A stretch of 64,000 nucleotides of DNA, taken from assembly GCA_963575745.1 (NCBI GenBank), contig CAUYUJ010018560.1, positions 317,813 through 381,812 of the forward strand, written 5' to 3'. Source of the stretch: Prorocentrum cordatum (Eukaryota; Sar; Dinophyceae; Prorocentrales; Prorocentraceae). Every line of letters starts with the position of its first letter. The first letter of the stretch is position 1. A program made the translations under genes and the position numbers. This document shows, in pieces, positions 21,893-32,224 of this stretch. The notes under the pieces were generated by a model. The model did not search any database, was not told the origin of the DNA, and was given only the letters and a program-made list of their open reading frames with translations.

Positions 21893-22789
21893 GAAAACCG
21901 GGGGGGTCACTACCGGTTCGAACCCCCCCCTCCCCGCCTCTACCACTCGCCGCCGGCAAACGACTCCTCGGTCCCCACCACCTTCCTCACAACCGCCCTC
22001 ACCAGTACCCACCACCACCGTCCCTACCACAGTCCCACTGTTCCCACTGTCCCCACCACTGTCCCAATGTCCCCACTGTTCCCACCACTGTCCCCACCAA
22101 TGCCCCCACCACTGTCGCACTGTCCCCACTGTCCCCACCACTGTCCCCACCACGGTCCCACTCTCCCTACTGTCCCCACCACTGTCCCACTGTCCCCTCT
22201 GTCCCCACCACTGTTCCACTGTCCCCACCACTCTCCCCACTGTACCACTGCCCCATTGTCCCACCCCCGTTCTCACCACCGCCCTCACCACTGTCCCCAC
22301 CATCACCGTCCCCACCACTGTCCCCTCTGTCCCCACCACTGTTCCACTGTCCCCTCACAACTGTCCCCACCACCACCGTCCCCACCATTGTCCCCACTAT
22401 CCCCACCACTGTCCCACTGTCCCCTCGCCACTGTCCCCACCACTACCACCGTCCCCACCACTGTCGCACTGTCCCCACTGTCCCCACTACTGTCCCACTG
22501 TATCCACTATCTCCACCCCTGTCCCCGCTGTTCCCACCAATGCCCCCACCATTGTCGCACTGTCCCCACTGTCCTCACCACTGTCCCCATCCATCACGGT
22601 CCCACTCTCCCCACTATCCCCACCACTGTCCCACTGTCCCACTGTCCCCACTCCCCACCACCATCCCCACCACCGTCCCAACCACTGTCCCCACCAGTCC
22701 TCCATCCAGAGTGGGGGAGGGGGGGAGTCGTTGCGGCGAGTCGGGGGGGAGGGTTCTAACTGGTAGTGACCCCCCCCCTGGTTTTCCAG
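21893..22789. mobile_element. About 900-bp foldback element enclosing a satellite
   Basis: The left arm from 21893 (GGAAAACCGGGGGGGTCACT, then CCGGTTCGAACCC, then CGACTCCTCGG) is matched in reverse by the right arm ending at 22789 (GGAGTCGTTGCGG, GGTTCTAACTGGTAGTGACC, then GGTTTTCC), giving arms of about 80 bp. Between them 21980-22700 is a CCCCACCACTGTCCCACTGT satellite of 12-24 bp units. Extra copies of the terminal string follow at 22790-22930. No transposase is present, so it would have to be non-autonomous. Confidence 0.7.
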
Positions 22790-23039
22790 GGGGGGGGTCG
22801 AATCGGTAGTGACGACCCCCCTCCTTTTCATGATGGACTGGGTGGAAGGGGGGCTGGGGGGTGGAACCCCCAGTGACCCCCCCTGGTTTTTGAGGGGGGG
22901 GGGGGGAAACCCGTAACCCCCCTCTGGTTTTCTGCCAGCAGCGGCAGAACACGCTCTTTCAAAATTAGGAGGCAACTACGGGGAGGTCTTCGGACGCGCA
23001 GATCGGGCGGGTAGACTCTAACGGGCGGGTCGGGAAGGC

Positions 23040-23660
23040 GGGCCTAGACGGCCTGGTCGAGCAGGCGGGTTGCTAAAGCGGGCGTCCTGCATGAGTCGCG
23101 AGGAAGTCTCGAGCGACAGCGCGACTCCCCAATAAATCTGGCCACAGCGAGAGCGTGAGTCCTGAGTGTCGAGGGCGTGGCGTGTGAATAAACTGCCAGG
23201 GTGTCCCACGCGAAAGCTTGATTCTCCCAGTAAATTACGAGGAAATCCCTCGCGAGAGCGCGATTTGGGAATAAAGTAGAAGGAAACATCCGGCGGGAGG
23301 CGTCGTTGTTGTAAAAGGGGGGCCAGGGACACACTTTCAGCAAGAAGACCTTCCCCGGTAAAAACACAGCGAGCCCCAGGAAAAACACTCCAATTGACAA
23401 AAACACGCATGCTACGCGAATGCGTGAGTCTTGCATAATTCGCCCGGAAATCTCGGGCGAGAGCGCGATTCCTAAGCAAATTAAGAAGACGGCCAAGGCG
23501 AGAGCGCGATTCCTGAATGGCGAGGGCGTGGCGCCTGAATAAGAGCGCGATTCTTGGATACATTGCAAGGAAGTCCCTAGCGAGAGCGCGATTCTTCAGT
23601 ACACTGCAAGGAAATATCAGGCGGGAGCCGTTGTTGCTGTAGTCCAGGGTCAGGGGCGCA
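23040..23660 (+). repeat. Tandem array, units with GCGAGAGCGCGATTC
   Basis: GGAAATCCCTCGCGAGAGCGC, GCGAGAGCGCGATTCCT and similar strings recur about every 55-70 bp, with larger period near 290 bp (the TCCGGCGGGAGGCGTCGTTG type at 23289 and AGGCGGGAGCCGTTGTTG at 23614). No gene. Confidence 0.75.
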
Positions 23661-23779
23661 GTTTGAGGAAGATTTTCCCTGATAAAAAAACATGGTGCGA
23701 GCCCCGGGAGGGGCACTTCGATTGAAAACGTAGATTTGTTACGGAGGGGGGATCAACACTAACTATTCTGAAGTGATGA

Positions 23780-23872
23780 GAGTTCAGCAACACAACGACA
23801 ACACCAACAACAACAGCAACAACAACAACAACCACAACAGCAACAACAGCAACAGCAACAACAACATTCATT
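23780..23872. repeat. (CAA)n tract
   Basis: CAACAACAACAGCAACA for about 85 bp. The same type occurs at 24960-25112, 26632-27058 and 28188-28280. Confidence 0.95.
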
Positions 23873-24049
23873 ATACCCTCATGCGCGATGCTTCCACACG
23901 AAGCATGCGACCATCATGATGACCATCCCCATCATGGGAGACTCTTGTTCGATAGCGGGGTCTGTTATTCTCATTCCTAGATCTCCCGCCCAATGAGGTC
24001 TTTTGAGCACCTCCTCCGAGGAATGTCAACATATCCCGCCTCGAAAACG

Positions 24050-24835
24050 CATGCCCGCGCTTTGCTGTGCCGATGCGAGACCGCCAGTGGAACCACAGCC
24101 AAGGGTAAAGCACAAGGAAGTATCGAGCGACAGGATTGCCTTGGTGGGCATGGGGGCTGTCGGCGGCGAGGCAAGGACCTGGCCCTGAATAGAAAGGGGG
24201 GGAGTCTCGAGCAGGGCCGCTGTTGCTGCTGGGAGCGACACCAATGCTGAAGAGAGTAGGGCGCTAGCCCAGCGTAAAACAAAACGAAATGTCGAGCGGG
24301 AACGCTGGTTTCGTTTGGACGGCGGTTGTCGGCGGCGAGGAGGAACACCGCCTTGAGTAAGAAGGGAGGAAGTCTCAAGCGGAAGCCATGGTTTTGTCTG
24401 GACGGGGGCTGTCGGCGGCGAGGAACAGCACCGTCCTGAGGAAAAAGGGAGGAAGTCGCGAGCGGGAGCGTTGTTTTTGCATGTTTTTGCTGGGAGCGGC
24501 GCCAATTCAAAAGAGAATAGGGCGCTAGTCCAGCGTAAAACGGGAGAAGTCTCGGGCGGGAGCGCTGGTTGTCGGGACCGCGGCTTTCGGAGGCGAGGAG
24601 GAGCACCGCCTCGAGTAAAAAAGAGAGGAAGTCTCGAGCGGGAGCGTTGTTGTTGCTGGGGGCGGCGCCGATGAGAGAAAGAGTAGCGCGCCAGTCCAAG
24701 GTAAAACGGAAGGACATCTCGAGCAGTAGCGCTGGTTTTGTTGGGACTGCGGCTTTCAGCGGCGAGCAAGAGCACAGGCCCTGAGCAAACAAGGAGGAAG
24801 TCTCGAGCGGGAGCGTTGTTGTTGTTGGGGGGCCG
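24050..24835 (+). repeat. Tandem array, units with AGTCTCGAGCGGGAGCG
   Basis: GGAGGAAGTCTCGAGCGGGA and variants occur at about 24205, 24367, 24450, 24545, 24626 and 24795, alternating with CGGCGGCGAGGA and GGGCGCTAGTCCAGCGTAAA. Unit length is about 80-95 bp, in a roughly 185-bp double unit. The long frames on both strands come from the repeat. Confidence 0.75.
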
Positions 24836-25061
24836 GTTTGGGCGCCCCCCCAAACCGCTCGAGCGTGAGCCTCATTTTCAACGAAAATATAGCCAGCGCC
24901 GAGGCGAGAGCGCCAAAGCGCCTGGGGGGTCCAACAATAATAATTGTTTAGTGGTTAACATTCAACAACAACAGCAACAACAACAACAACAACAGCAGCA
25001 ACAACAGCAACAACAACAACACCAACACCAACAACAACAACAGCAGCAGCAGCAACAACAA

Positions 25062-25113
<52 letters not shown>

Positions 25114-25380
25114 CATTTTACCCGAACGCGTGGTGTTCTCCCCAGTGCCAGGGTTTTCATACGACACCAGGCAATACCCCCACTTCGTGGGGGGGCATTA
25201 CAAGCTCTACCAAATATCCAAACGACTCTTCGCGACCACCCAAACCCAGCTTCCCGCCCTATGACGTTGGGACACTTCACTTCGTGGCGTGCGGACGACC
25301 GTGGCTACTACACTGGCGTGGGGTACACACCCACAGAACTTGGTCACTTATTCGGGGCGCGCATGTGCCCAGCATGGTGC
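24836..25380 (+). repeat. Duplicated CCGCTCGAGCGTGAGCC segment plus (CAA)n
   Basis: 24850-24990 (CAAACCGCTCGAGCGTGAGC, AACGAAAATATAGCC, GGTCCAACAATAATAATTG) is nearly identical to 28077-28190, and each runs into a CAA tract. 25113-25380 is unique; no gene was seen. Confidence 0.8.
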
Positions 25381-25860
25381 AATTGTGCCATACAATACAT
25401 AATACAGAGAGACAGAGAGAGAGACAGAGAGCAGACAGAGAGAGAGACAGAGAGAGCGGAGTTGGTCACATTTTTGGGTCAAGTTCCTGGGATGATGGGA
25501 ATACACAACTCTGTTACATTTGATAGTGTGCACGACACACATGAGATGATACGTACTCGCAAGATAGTTGGTCACATTTGTGGAATTCCTGGGCGGATGT
25601 GGGGATACACAAATACCTTTGTTACCAGTGCTAGACATGGTACAGACACTGAGAGAGAGAAGGCGAGACAGAGGAAGAGAGCGGGAGAGAGAGACGGCGG
25701 GCTCTTGGGGCCTCTTGAAGGCCTCCTGGGGCAACCTATGGCGCAACCAGTAGGGGGACGTTTTATTCTCGGCGGCCGAGGGCGCAACCTATGACGCAAC
25801 CAATAGGGGGGCGTTTTATTCTCGGCGGCCGAGGGCGCAACATATGGCGCAACCGCAAGG
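25381..25860. repeat. (GA)n runs and a 56-bp tandem repeat
   Basis: GAGAGACAGAGAG lies at 25405-25465 and 25650-25700. GGGGGACGTTTTATTCTCGG with GGCGGCCGAGGGCGCAAC repeats 2.5 times at 25735-25855. Confidence 0.85.
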
Positions 25861-26600
25861 GATTCTGGCCCCTGGCAGGCGCGCGAACCCCGTTGCAAGA
25901 GCGTGCGAAAGTAGCTCGCGCGAGCTCATGTAACATAAATGTTGGAAAACCATTGGTTTTTTTAGGATTCGGACAGCGCGCGCGGGTGGAAATTTTGAAA
26001 AGTCGTGCAGGTGTTTTTCGAGGACCTACGGTGCGATTCGTGTGATTTTATGATGCGCGGTGCTAAAATTCTTAAGAACCCAATGGTTTTTGGAGATTTC
26101 GGCGTGCGCGCGCGAAGAAAAAACGAATGTGTCCCGCATGGTATTATTTGACAGGGATGATGGCCCTGGCAGGTGCGCAACCGTTGTCGCAGAAGTTCGA
26201 AAAAGTTGCTCGCAAAAGCCCGTTTGACAGAAATGTTTAAAAAGTGTTGGGTTTCCTACGAATCCGCAAGAGCGCGCGGGATGAGATTTTGACATTTTTT
26301 TGTTGAAAAACCATTGGTTTTTTGATGTTTTTATGTTAAAATCGCTCCGAACACTAAGCTTTTGGAAGGATTTCGTCTTGCGCGCGCGAATGTCCACTTT
26401 ACCTTATTTTTTGCAAGGGATTCTTGAAATTTGATTATATTAGAACAAGAAATGTCATTTTATAGTGTTTTTTGCAAGGGAAAGCGGGGGGGAACAAAAC
26501 AACCGGATCTTGATCACATCGAATTACCTGAGGCTTCCTCACGAAAATGATGAAAATGTAGCTGCGGCCTAGGCGGCGCAGGGGGGCCGTGCACCAGGGG
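25861..26600 (+). repeat. Diverged repeats with AACCATTGGTTTTT and GCGCGCGCG
   Basis: AAAACCATTGGTTTTTTTAG (25949), ACCCAATGGTTTTTGGAG (26078) and AAAACCATTGGTTTTTTGAT (26306) recur with a downstream GCGCGCGCG. The lower-GC remainder has no gene I recognise. Confidence 0.6.
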
Positions 26601-26707
26601 TCCCAACAATAATTATTCTTTAGAATTAATAATGTTCAACAACAACAACAACAACAACAACAGCAACAACAACAACAACAACACAACAACACAACAACAA
26701 CAACAAC

Positions 26708-26739
<32 letters not shown>

Positions 26740-27021
26740 GCAGCAGCAGCAGCAGCAACAACACAACAACATCAACAACAACAACAACACCAACAACAAC
26801 AACAACAACAACAGCAACAACAACAACAGCAGCAGCAACAACAACAACACAACAACAACAGCAACAGCAACAACAACAGCAGCAACAACAACAACAACAC
26901 CAACACCAACAACAACAACAACAGCAGCAGCAACAACAACAACAACACCAACAACAACAACAACAACAACAACAACACCAACACCAACACCAACACCAAC
27001 ACCAACACCAACACCAACACC

Positions 27022-27052
<31 letters not shown>

Positions 27053-28190
27053 CAAACTACCACATACAACAATAATCCGCATCGCGGAATCTCACTTCAG
27101 CCACGCACCCAGGGACAGTGAATGACCGTTCGGCCCGCTCACTATGATAGGGCGGGTTTCGGAAACCCACGACCCCCCAAAAGCGCCATGGCGCCTCTTT
27201 TCAAGCTTCTGCTGACGCGGGTCAATGCCAACGCGGGTCAATCGGGCCTCGCAAGATCCTGCAGAGTCCTGCAGGATCCTGGACGCCTCGTCTGGGTCGA
27301 CGCACCCCTGGCTTTGAAGGATCCTGCAAGATCCGGCGCTCTGGCTGACCCCCGTGCGCAGTGCCCCCCGCCTCTTCCAGCCCGACCTTTCACGTCCGCC
27401 GCCGTCCGCCTGCGGAGCAGCCCTCGTTTGACGCCCGCCGATCTCCGCCCGCCTTCCGCCGGGGAAGATGGGGAAACCAGAAGGCTCCAATACCTGTACG
27501 GCAGGTTCGTGTCGTGACGACCCTGGCGTTGGTTTCTGACACTGCGTGAATCGTTCAACCTTGAACGATCGGCGGCTTTTCGACCGCCCGATCGTTCCAT
27601 ATAAGCCGATTCTGGGCCACTGGCGGCGTTCAACCTTGAAGGCCCTCGGCGGGGTCGCCGCCGGTCGACACGACGCGAACCTACCGTACCCCCCGGACCT
27701 CTCCCGGGGTGCGCTCCCACCAGGATCTCGAAGCGAATCCAGCAGTACGCGACGAGGGCCGCCCAGGAGGCCCAAAAAAAAACGGGGGAGCGGACAAAAG
27801 GCAGCGGTATCCGTATCGGCACCCCTTTCCTCCTCGGAGGAGAGGCGCCAACTCCTTCGAGGCCTCGCATGGCGCAGCCCCTTTTCTGGAGCGCCACGCG
27901 TGGACAAAACTCAGGAGGGGGAAAAAAACACAGACACAATGAATCGTCGACTCCCAGGAAACTATGGGAAAATATGGGATGTGGGGGGGAAGACCAAAAA
28001 ACCAGAAAATAATGAAGAATCTTTTAACGTGTGTGTATTTGTCTGTGTGTCCCAGGGCCCCTTCAAAAACGCCCCTCCAAACCGCTCGAGCGTGAGCCTC
28101 ATTTTCAACGAAAATATAGCCGGCGCCGACGCGAGAGCGCCAAAGCGCCTGGGGGGTCCAACAATAATAATTGTTTAGTAATTAGCATTC
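26601..28190 (+). repeat. Segmental repeat, long copy: (CAA)n plus about 1.1 kb
   Basis: (CAACAACACCAAC)n at 26632-27058 is followed by AATAATCCGCATCGCGGAAT (27069), CGCACCCAGGGACAGTGAAT, GCGCCATGGCGCCTC and, after about 510 bp, CGCCAACTCCTTCGAGGCC and CGCCACGCGTGGACAAAACT. The block is repeated without the 510 bp at 28191-28790. The extra 510 bp contain a dispersed 150-bp element (27213-27362) and a dispersed TTGAACGATCGGCGGC/GATCGTTCC segment (27545-27690) also present at 61040-61215. Part of the left end is present inverted at 46056-46120. Confidence 0.85.
27213..27362 (+). repeat. Dispersed 150-bp element, copy 1
   Basis: It starts TGACGCGGGTCAAT, has CCTGCAGGATCCTG in the middle and ends GATCCGGCGCTCTGG. 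Copies in the same orientation lie at 51663-51812 and 53597-53754. It carries no frame and no terminal inverted repeats. Confidence 0.85.
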
Positions 28191-28790
28191 AACAACAGCA
28201 ACAACAAGACTAATAATAACAACAACACCACCAACAACAACACCACCACCACCAACAACTACAACAAAAACAAAAACAACCACATACAACAATAATCCGC
28301 ATCGCGGAATCCCACTTCAGCCACGCACCCAGGGACAGTGAATGACCGTTCGGCCCGCTCACTATGATAGGGCGGGTTTCGGAAACCCACGACCCCCAAA
28401 AAGCGCCATGGCGCCTCTTTTCAAGCTTCTGCTGACGCGGGTCGCCCAGGAGTACGCGACCAGGAGTACGAAGCGAATCCAGCAGTACGCGACGAGGGCC
28501 GCCCAGGAGGCCGAACAACGGGACAGCGGACAAAAGGCAGCGGCATCCGTATCGGCACCCCTTTCCTCCTCGGAGGAGAGGCGCCAACTCCTTCGAGGCC
28601 TCGCATGGCGCAGCCCCTTTTCTGGAGCGCCACGCGTGGACAAAACTCAGGAGGGGAAAAAAAACACAGACACAATGAATCGTCGACTCCCAGGAAACTA
28701 TGGGAAAATATGGGAAGTGGGGGGGGGAAGACCCAAAAACCAGAAAATATGGGGAATCTTTTCATTTGTGTGTAGTTGTTAGTTGTTCGT
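28191..28790 (+). repeat. Segmental repeat, short copy
   Basis: (CAA)n 28188-28280, then the same order of landmarks as 27059-28020 with about 95% identity by eye: AATAATCCGCATCGCGGAAT at 28290, GCGCCATGGCGCCTC at 28405, TGGCGCAGCCCCTTTTCTGG at 28605. The central 510 bp are missing, so either this copy lost them or the other gained them. It ends about 40 bp before kinesin exon C. Confidence 0.85.
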
Positions 28791-28827
28791 GTGTCCCAGG
28801 GCCCCTTCAGAAACGCCAGCTCGGAGC

Positions 28828-28993
28828 CTGCCTCCGCACAGGATGGGGACGCCGCCGCCGCCCTCGGGCACAGGAGGGCGGGGGCGCCCCCCGCGGCGTC
28901 CTCGGCCCGGCCGGCGGCCTCGATCTGCGCCGCCGTGTGCACGGGGTTCAGCAGGTCGTACACGTGCTCGTTGTAGATCTGCAGGAAGGAGGC
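28828..28993 (-). CDS. Kinesin motor exon C (YNEHVYDLL)
   Basis: Acceptor CCCCTCGCAG is followed by ASFLQIYNEHVYDLLNP, the near-invariant kinesin strand and loop after the alpha-3 helix (consensus SxxEIYNExxxDLL). The frame continues through an Ala/Gly-rich stretch (QIEAAGRAEDAAGG) to GAGGCAG followed by GCTCCG, the same donor string as exons B and D, giving a 166-bp exon (phase 0 in, phase 1 out). That phase fits exon D. Ending at a GT after LNP is possible, but phase 0 would not fit exon D. Ten to fifteen residues usually present between exon B and this exon are missing, so a small exon may be unseen. Confidence 0.85.
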
Positions 28994-29120
28994 CTGCGAG
29001 GGGCGCAGATCTCTCGGGCGCTGCGGGGTGCTCGATCCTGGGGCGTGCCTCACATGCTTTTGCCGGGAGGGGGGCTTCTGGGGCCCGCGCGTTGGGCCCC
29101 AGGACCATCCGAACGGGCCT

Positions 29121-29420
29121 CCACACCGGGCCCCTGTGTCGTGCACCTTCTTGATCCGCGGGTCGAGAGCGCACCTCTTCTGGCCGAAGCCAAGCGGGCC
29201 GCGCGAAGCTTGCACATCAGGCGGAGCCAGAGGAGGGAGGAAGCGGCGGGGGCCCCCGTGTCGTACACGTGCTCGCTGCATACATGGAGGAAGGAGACCC
29301 TGCGCGGGACTCGGATCGGGCGTTCGCCAGCGGGGAGGCAGCACGAGCGGGGTGCAGAAGCGTGCGCCTCTCGTGCACCTTTTCGGGGCCCCGCAGTGTG
29401 GCAGCTCGGGGCCCCGTGGG
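29121..29420 (-). repeat. Decayed duplicate of kinesin exon C and relatives
   Basis: At 29299-29252 the minus strand reads VSFLHVCSEHVYDTGAP after a CGCGCAG acceptor-like string, matching the start of exon C (SFLQIYNEHVYDLL) but losing Tyr-Asn and Leu-Leu. Shorter echoes GTGCACGACACAGGGGCCC (about 29145) and GTGCACGAGAGGCGC (about 29380) suggest further copies. 28994-29120 and 29421-29600 show no gene. Confidence 0.6.
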
Positions 29421-29599
29421 GGCCGCGCTCCTGCAAGCCTCGCTCCCCCCCAATGAGGCGATGGCAAGTCGGCAGCGTCAGAGCTGCCTCGAACGCAGAA
29501 GCCAAAAAGCAAAGGCAGACCTTGAGCAGAAGAGAGCCAGGAATGAGGACTGGGCCGGAGCACATCTAGAGGAGGCACAAAAGAGAGAGAGAGAGAGAG

Positions 29600-30020
29600 A
29601 GCCGCCAGCGCTGCACGCTTGGCCGCTTCACGGTCCTCCTCCAGAGCACGGGCGCGGCCGCGGGACCGGCGCTCGCGGCGCTTGCGGCGGCGCCTCTCAG
29701 CACTCCTCGACTGGCCGCGAGAGGAAGAGGAGGAGCCGCGCTCACCAGATCCCGATGGGAGATCGGGACGTGCCCCAGCAGCGCCGTCAGCAGCACCACC
29801 AGGCCCGCTCGCAACATCGTCGATCCGCATGGGCCCCATTTGAGCACTGACCCGCACAGGAACTGGAAATGCCGCAGCCTCCCCGCGCGAGCCAGTGCTG
29901 GTGCGGGAGACGAACTTAGCTCCGCCAGGAGCTCACCAAGGCTTCCTGCTCTGGCCTCGGACTAGAGATATCCACTCTCTGCCCGAGGGACATGGCATCT
30001 TGAGCCAAAATGGCAACGGA
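29600..30020 (-). pseudogene. SL-tagged retrocopy fragment, Arg/Ser-rich protein
   Basis: The minus strand begins with a spliced-leader relic (30020-29999), followed at once by ATGs at 29998 and 29993. The second opens a frame of 25 codons (MSLGQRVDISSPRPEQEALV) that ends at TAA near 29918. One frame over, the text continues as KFVSRTSTGSRGEAAAFPV, then RIDDVASGPGG, RGSSSSSRGQSRSAERRRRK and ALEEDREAAKRAALAA, until a (CT)n tract at about 29600. Intron absence and the leader relic mark it as a copy of a mature mRNA. The frame change and missing 3' part make it a pseudogene. The Ser/Arg then Arg/Glu-rich composition recalls splicing-type RS proteins; that family label is a guess. Confidence 0.6.
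29999..30020 (-). other. DinoSL relic (22 nt, one mismatch)
   Basis: On the minus strand the bases read TCCGTTGCCATTTTGG then CTCAAG. The dinoflagellate spliced leader reads D-CCGTAGCCATTTTGG-CTCAAG, so 21 of 22 positions agree, the difference being GTTGCC for GTAGCC. No GT donor follows, so it is not an SL RNA gene but a leader copied back into the genome with an mRNA. Confidence 0.85.
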
Positions 30021-30258
30021 GGAGGAGGGAGAGGAGGAGGAGGAGGAGGAGGAGGAGGAGGAGGAGGAGGAGGAGGAGGAGGAGGAGGAGGAGGAAGAGA
30101 AGGAGTAGGAGAGGAAGGAGGAGGAGGAGGAGGAGGAGGAGGAGGAGGAGGAGGGGGGGAGGAGGAGGAGGAGGAGGAGGAGGAGGAGGAGGAGGAGGAG
30201 GAGGAGGAGAAGGAGGAGGAGGAGGAGGGGGGAGGAGGAGGAGGAAGAGAAAATCTAG
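30021..30258. repeat. (GGA)n tract abutting the SL relic
   Basis: Nearly pure GGAGGAGGA for 235 bp. It touches the 5' end of the retrocopy. Confidence 0.95.
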
Positions 30259-30410
30259 GTTCGAAGCTTTCCCGGACGCTTTGGGGCCTTTCCTGGCCTG
30301 CCATGGGGGCGCTCACGCGGCCACGCCTGGAGCCCCGTCGAGGCGCTGGTCGCGGCGCGCCCCTGCGCAAGTCCAGGCCGTGTGATTCTTGCTCAGCCCC
30401 CGAGCCCAAA

Positions 30411-30558
30411 GTGATGGGCCTGTTTTCCACCACCACCACCATGAGTTGGAGGGGGGAAGAAGGTGGAAGACGAGGAGGAGAAGGAGGAGGAGGAGGAGGA
30501 CCCCCTCCCCCTCCAACTTCATTATGGTGGTGGTGGTGGTGGAAAACAAGCCCATCAC
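30411..30558. mobile_element. Foldback element family 3, copy 1
   Basis: Left end GTGATGGGCCTGTTTTCCACC and right end GGTGGAAAACAAGCCCATCAC are inverted copies, extended by (ACC)n/(GGT)n and CCTCCAACTTCATTAT against ATGAGTTGGAGG. The loop is a GGA tract. A second copy lies at 52604-52768. Confidence 0.85.
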
Positions 30559-30911
30559 ACAGGGGGAGGGGCCGAGGCAAGAGCAACCAGCGTCGAACCG
30601 CGAAGCTGGATTTGGAAAGGCAACGAGCGGGGCTGCATCGGCACGGGGTTGGTCGGATCGGCTCGGCAGCGGGCCGAAACTGGTATCGAATCGGATCGGT
30701 CGGGCCGAAAAGGATCTTGGCGACCGCCGACGGGGCAGCGGGGACCCGAAAACCCGGGAGGGCAGCGGGGCGCCGCAAGCAAACGAGGCTCGCCGGCCAA
30801 GGCACTCTTGGAATCGCGGATCTGAGGTGTGCGTGGGACGAGGGGCATGGCGCGAGGCGTGCTCCAGCGGAATAACTCTGGGTGGCTCCCGGAAGCCGAG
30901 GCGTGAATAAC
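30559..30911. other. Kinesin intron, unique sequence with CGGATCGG strings
   Basis: GGTCGGATCGGCTCGG and GAATCGGATCGGTCGGGCC repeat here; similar strings occur near 54240-54410. No exon was found. Confidence 0.4.
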
Positions 30912-31055
30912 AAATACATGAGAAGGAAGAGGAGGAGGAGGAGGAGGGAGAGGAGGAGGAGGAGGAGGAGGGGGAGGAGGAGGGAGAGGAGGAGGAGGAG
31001 GAGGAGGAGGAGGAGGAGGAGGAGGAGGAGGAGGAGGAGGAGGAGGAGAAGAGAA
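30912..31055. repeat. (GGA)n tract
   Basis: GGAGGAGGAGG with few interruptions. Confidence 0.95.
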
Positions 31056-31204
31056 CCCGCGTGGGGGCGCAGAGCAGGAGGCGCCCGCAGGGCGAGCGGG
31101 CGGGGGCGACCCACGACGAGGGGGCCCGGCACCAGCGTGCGCACGCAACCCGGCTGCCCTCGGTCAATCAGGGGGGGCGGCAGTCATGCAGAGGTGGCGG
31201 CTGC

Positions 31205-31535
31205 ACGCCGCACGTGCTGCACACCTCGAGGCAGAGCCAGTCCTCCGAGCCTGAGCTTGTCGATGTAGAAGTGCCGTTATCATATGTGCAAAAACCACAT
31301 TGCGATGAGAGATGCGCGAGTTTTGAGTTTTCAGGGCACCATGCCTGGAGGAAGCCACAGACGTGCGGCGAGCAACTGACGAACTCTCTCACACGCGAGT
31401 GCCTGTTTGGACTCACACAGTCATGTTTGCAAATCATCGGAATATGCAATTCAGTGGAGTCCACTGGCACACCGCCTGTGCTGCACACCTCGAGGCAGAG
31501 CAAGTCCTCCGAGCCTGGGTCGGTCGTCAGCCAAG
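31205..31535 (+). repeat. 53-bp direct duplication, 270 bp apart
   Basis: GTGCTGCACACCTCGAGGCA GAGC with TCCTCCGAGCCTG occurs at about 31212 and 31479. Confidence 0.85.
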
Positions 31536-32050
31536 TCCACCCTGAAGGAAAGTCGGAGTCGCACTGCGAAAGAATACCAGGAGTCCTTTGCTTGCGCAGC
31601 CGTTGGGGCACTCCGAGACGTTCCGAGACTGTTAGCGGCTGTTGCGGTATGTCGGGCGATGTGTGGGGGGCTGCTGCGGCAGGGCGCAAGCCCACCTCCG
31701 CTCCACCTGGCACGCTGCCTGCAGCTCCAGGAGGGGCTACAAGCTCGACCTCCCCTTTGTGCCGCTTCAACGGTGGGCGCGTCGACGCCGAGGGCCGTGA
31801 GCAGCGTGGCCAGCTGCATTTCAGTGGCCTCGGGCACGAAATCTTGTGGCCACCAGCACCCGGGCGGAAACGCAGGGGCATAGACAGGGGCCAATTTGAT
31901 CTCGGCGACCGATTGCGAGCATTGCTTGGTCAAGAGCGCGACGTTCTTCATCCAGGGCGCACGGCCCGCGCGCGCACAATAGCCCAACCGCCGAACAAAA
32001 CAGCGCGTTTGAGCTTCGGGGAGGGGCCCGGGTCTTGCCCGTGATCGCGG
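31451..32050 (-). CDS. Unrecognised, possibly decayed open frame
   Basis: Minus-strand codons from about 31965 to 31740 read like protein (KNVALLTKQCSQSVAEIKLA, GCWWPQDFVPEATEMQLATL), and one frame over, from about 31770 on, KRHKGEVELVAPPGAA and PQQPLTVSERLGVPQRLRKQ also look protein-like. No family is recognised and no splice signals are clear. It could be a frameshifted retroelement ORF or an exon. It lies inside the kinesin gene span, between exons B and C. Confidence 0.3.
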   Translation of the reverse strand, partial: PRSRARPGPLPEAQTRCFVRRLGYCARAGRAPWMKNVALLTKQCSQSVAEIKLAPVYAPAFPPGCWWPQDFVPEATEMQLATLLTALGVDAPTVEAAQRGGRACSPSWSCRQRARWSGGGLAPCRSSPPHIARHTATAANSLGTSRSAPTAAQAKDSWYSFAVRLRLSFRVDLADDRPRLGGLALPRGVQHRRCASGLH

Positions 32051-32224
32051 GCAGCCAGAGCATGCCAGGAGCGAAGGAAGCGGCTGGTGCGCATGGCAGC
32101 TGTCCCGACGGACGGGTTCCTGAAGCGGCGCCCTGAATGCTGGAAGGATCCCCTGCACCGGGAAGGCGACTGGAGTTGAGGGAGGAAGAGGGAGCACGCA
32201 GCATGAGGGAGGAGGGGGGAGAGC

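Noticed and set aside
20900-22339. A 479-codon minus-strand frame
   Set aside because: Most of it is the CCCCACCACTGTCCC satellite; the part over 21186-21334 is in a different frame from kinesin exon D.
26632-27082. Poly-Asn/Thr, poly-Gln, poly-Cys and poly-Val frames
   Set aside because: They are six-frame translations of (CAACAACACCAAC)n.
29999-30020. An SL RNA gene
   Set aside because: There is no GT donor after the leader and no downstream SL RNA-like sequence; an ATG follows directly.
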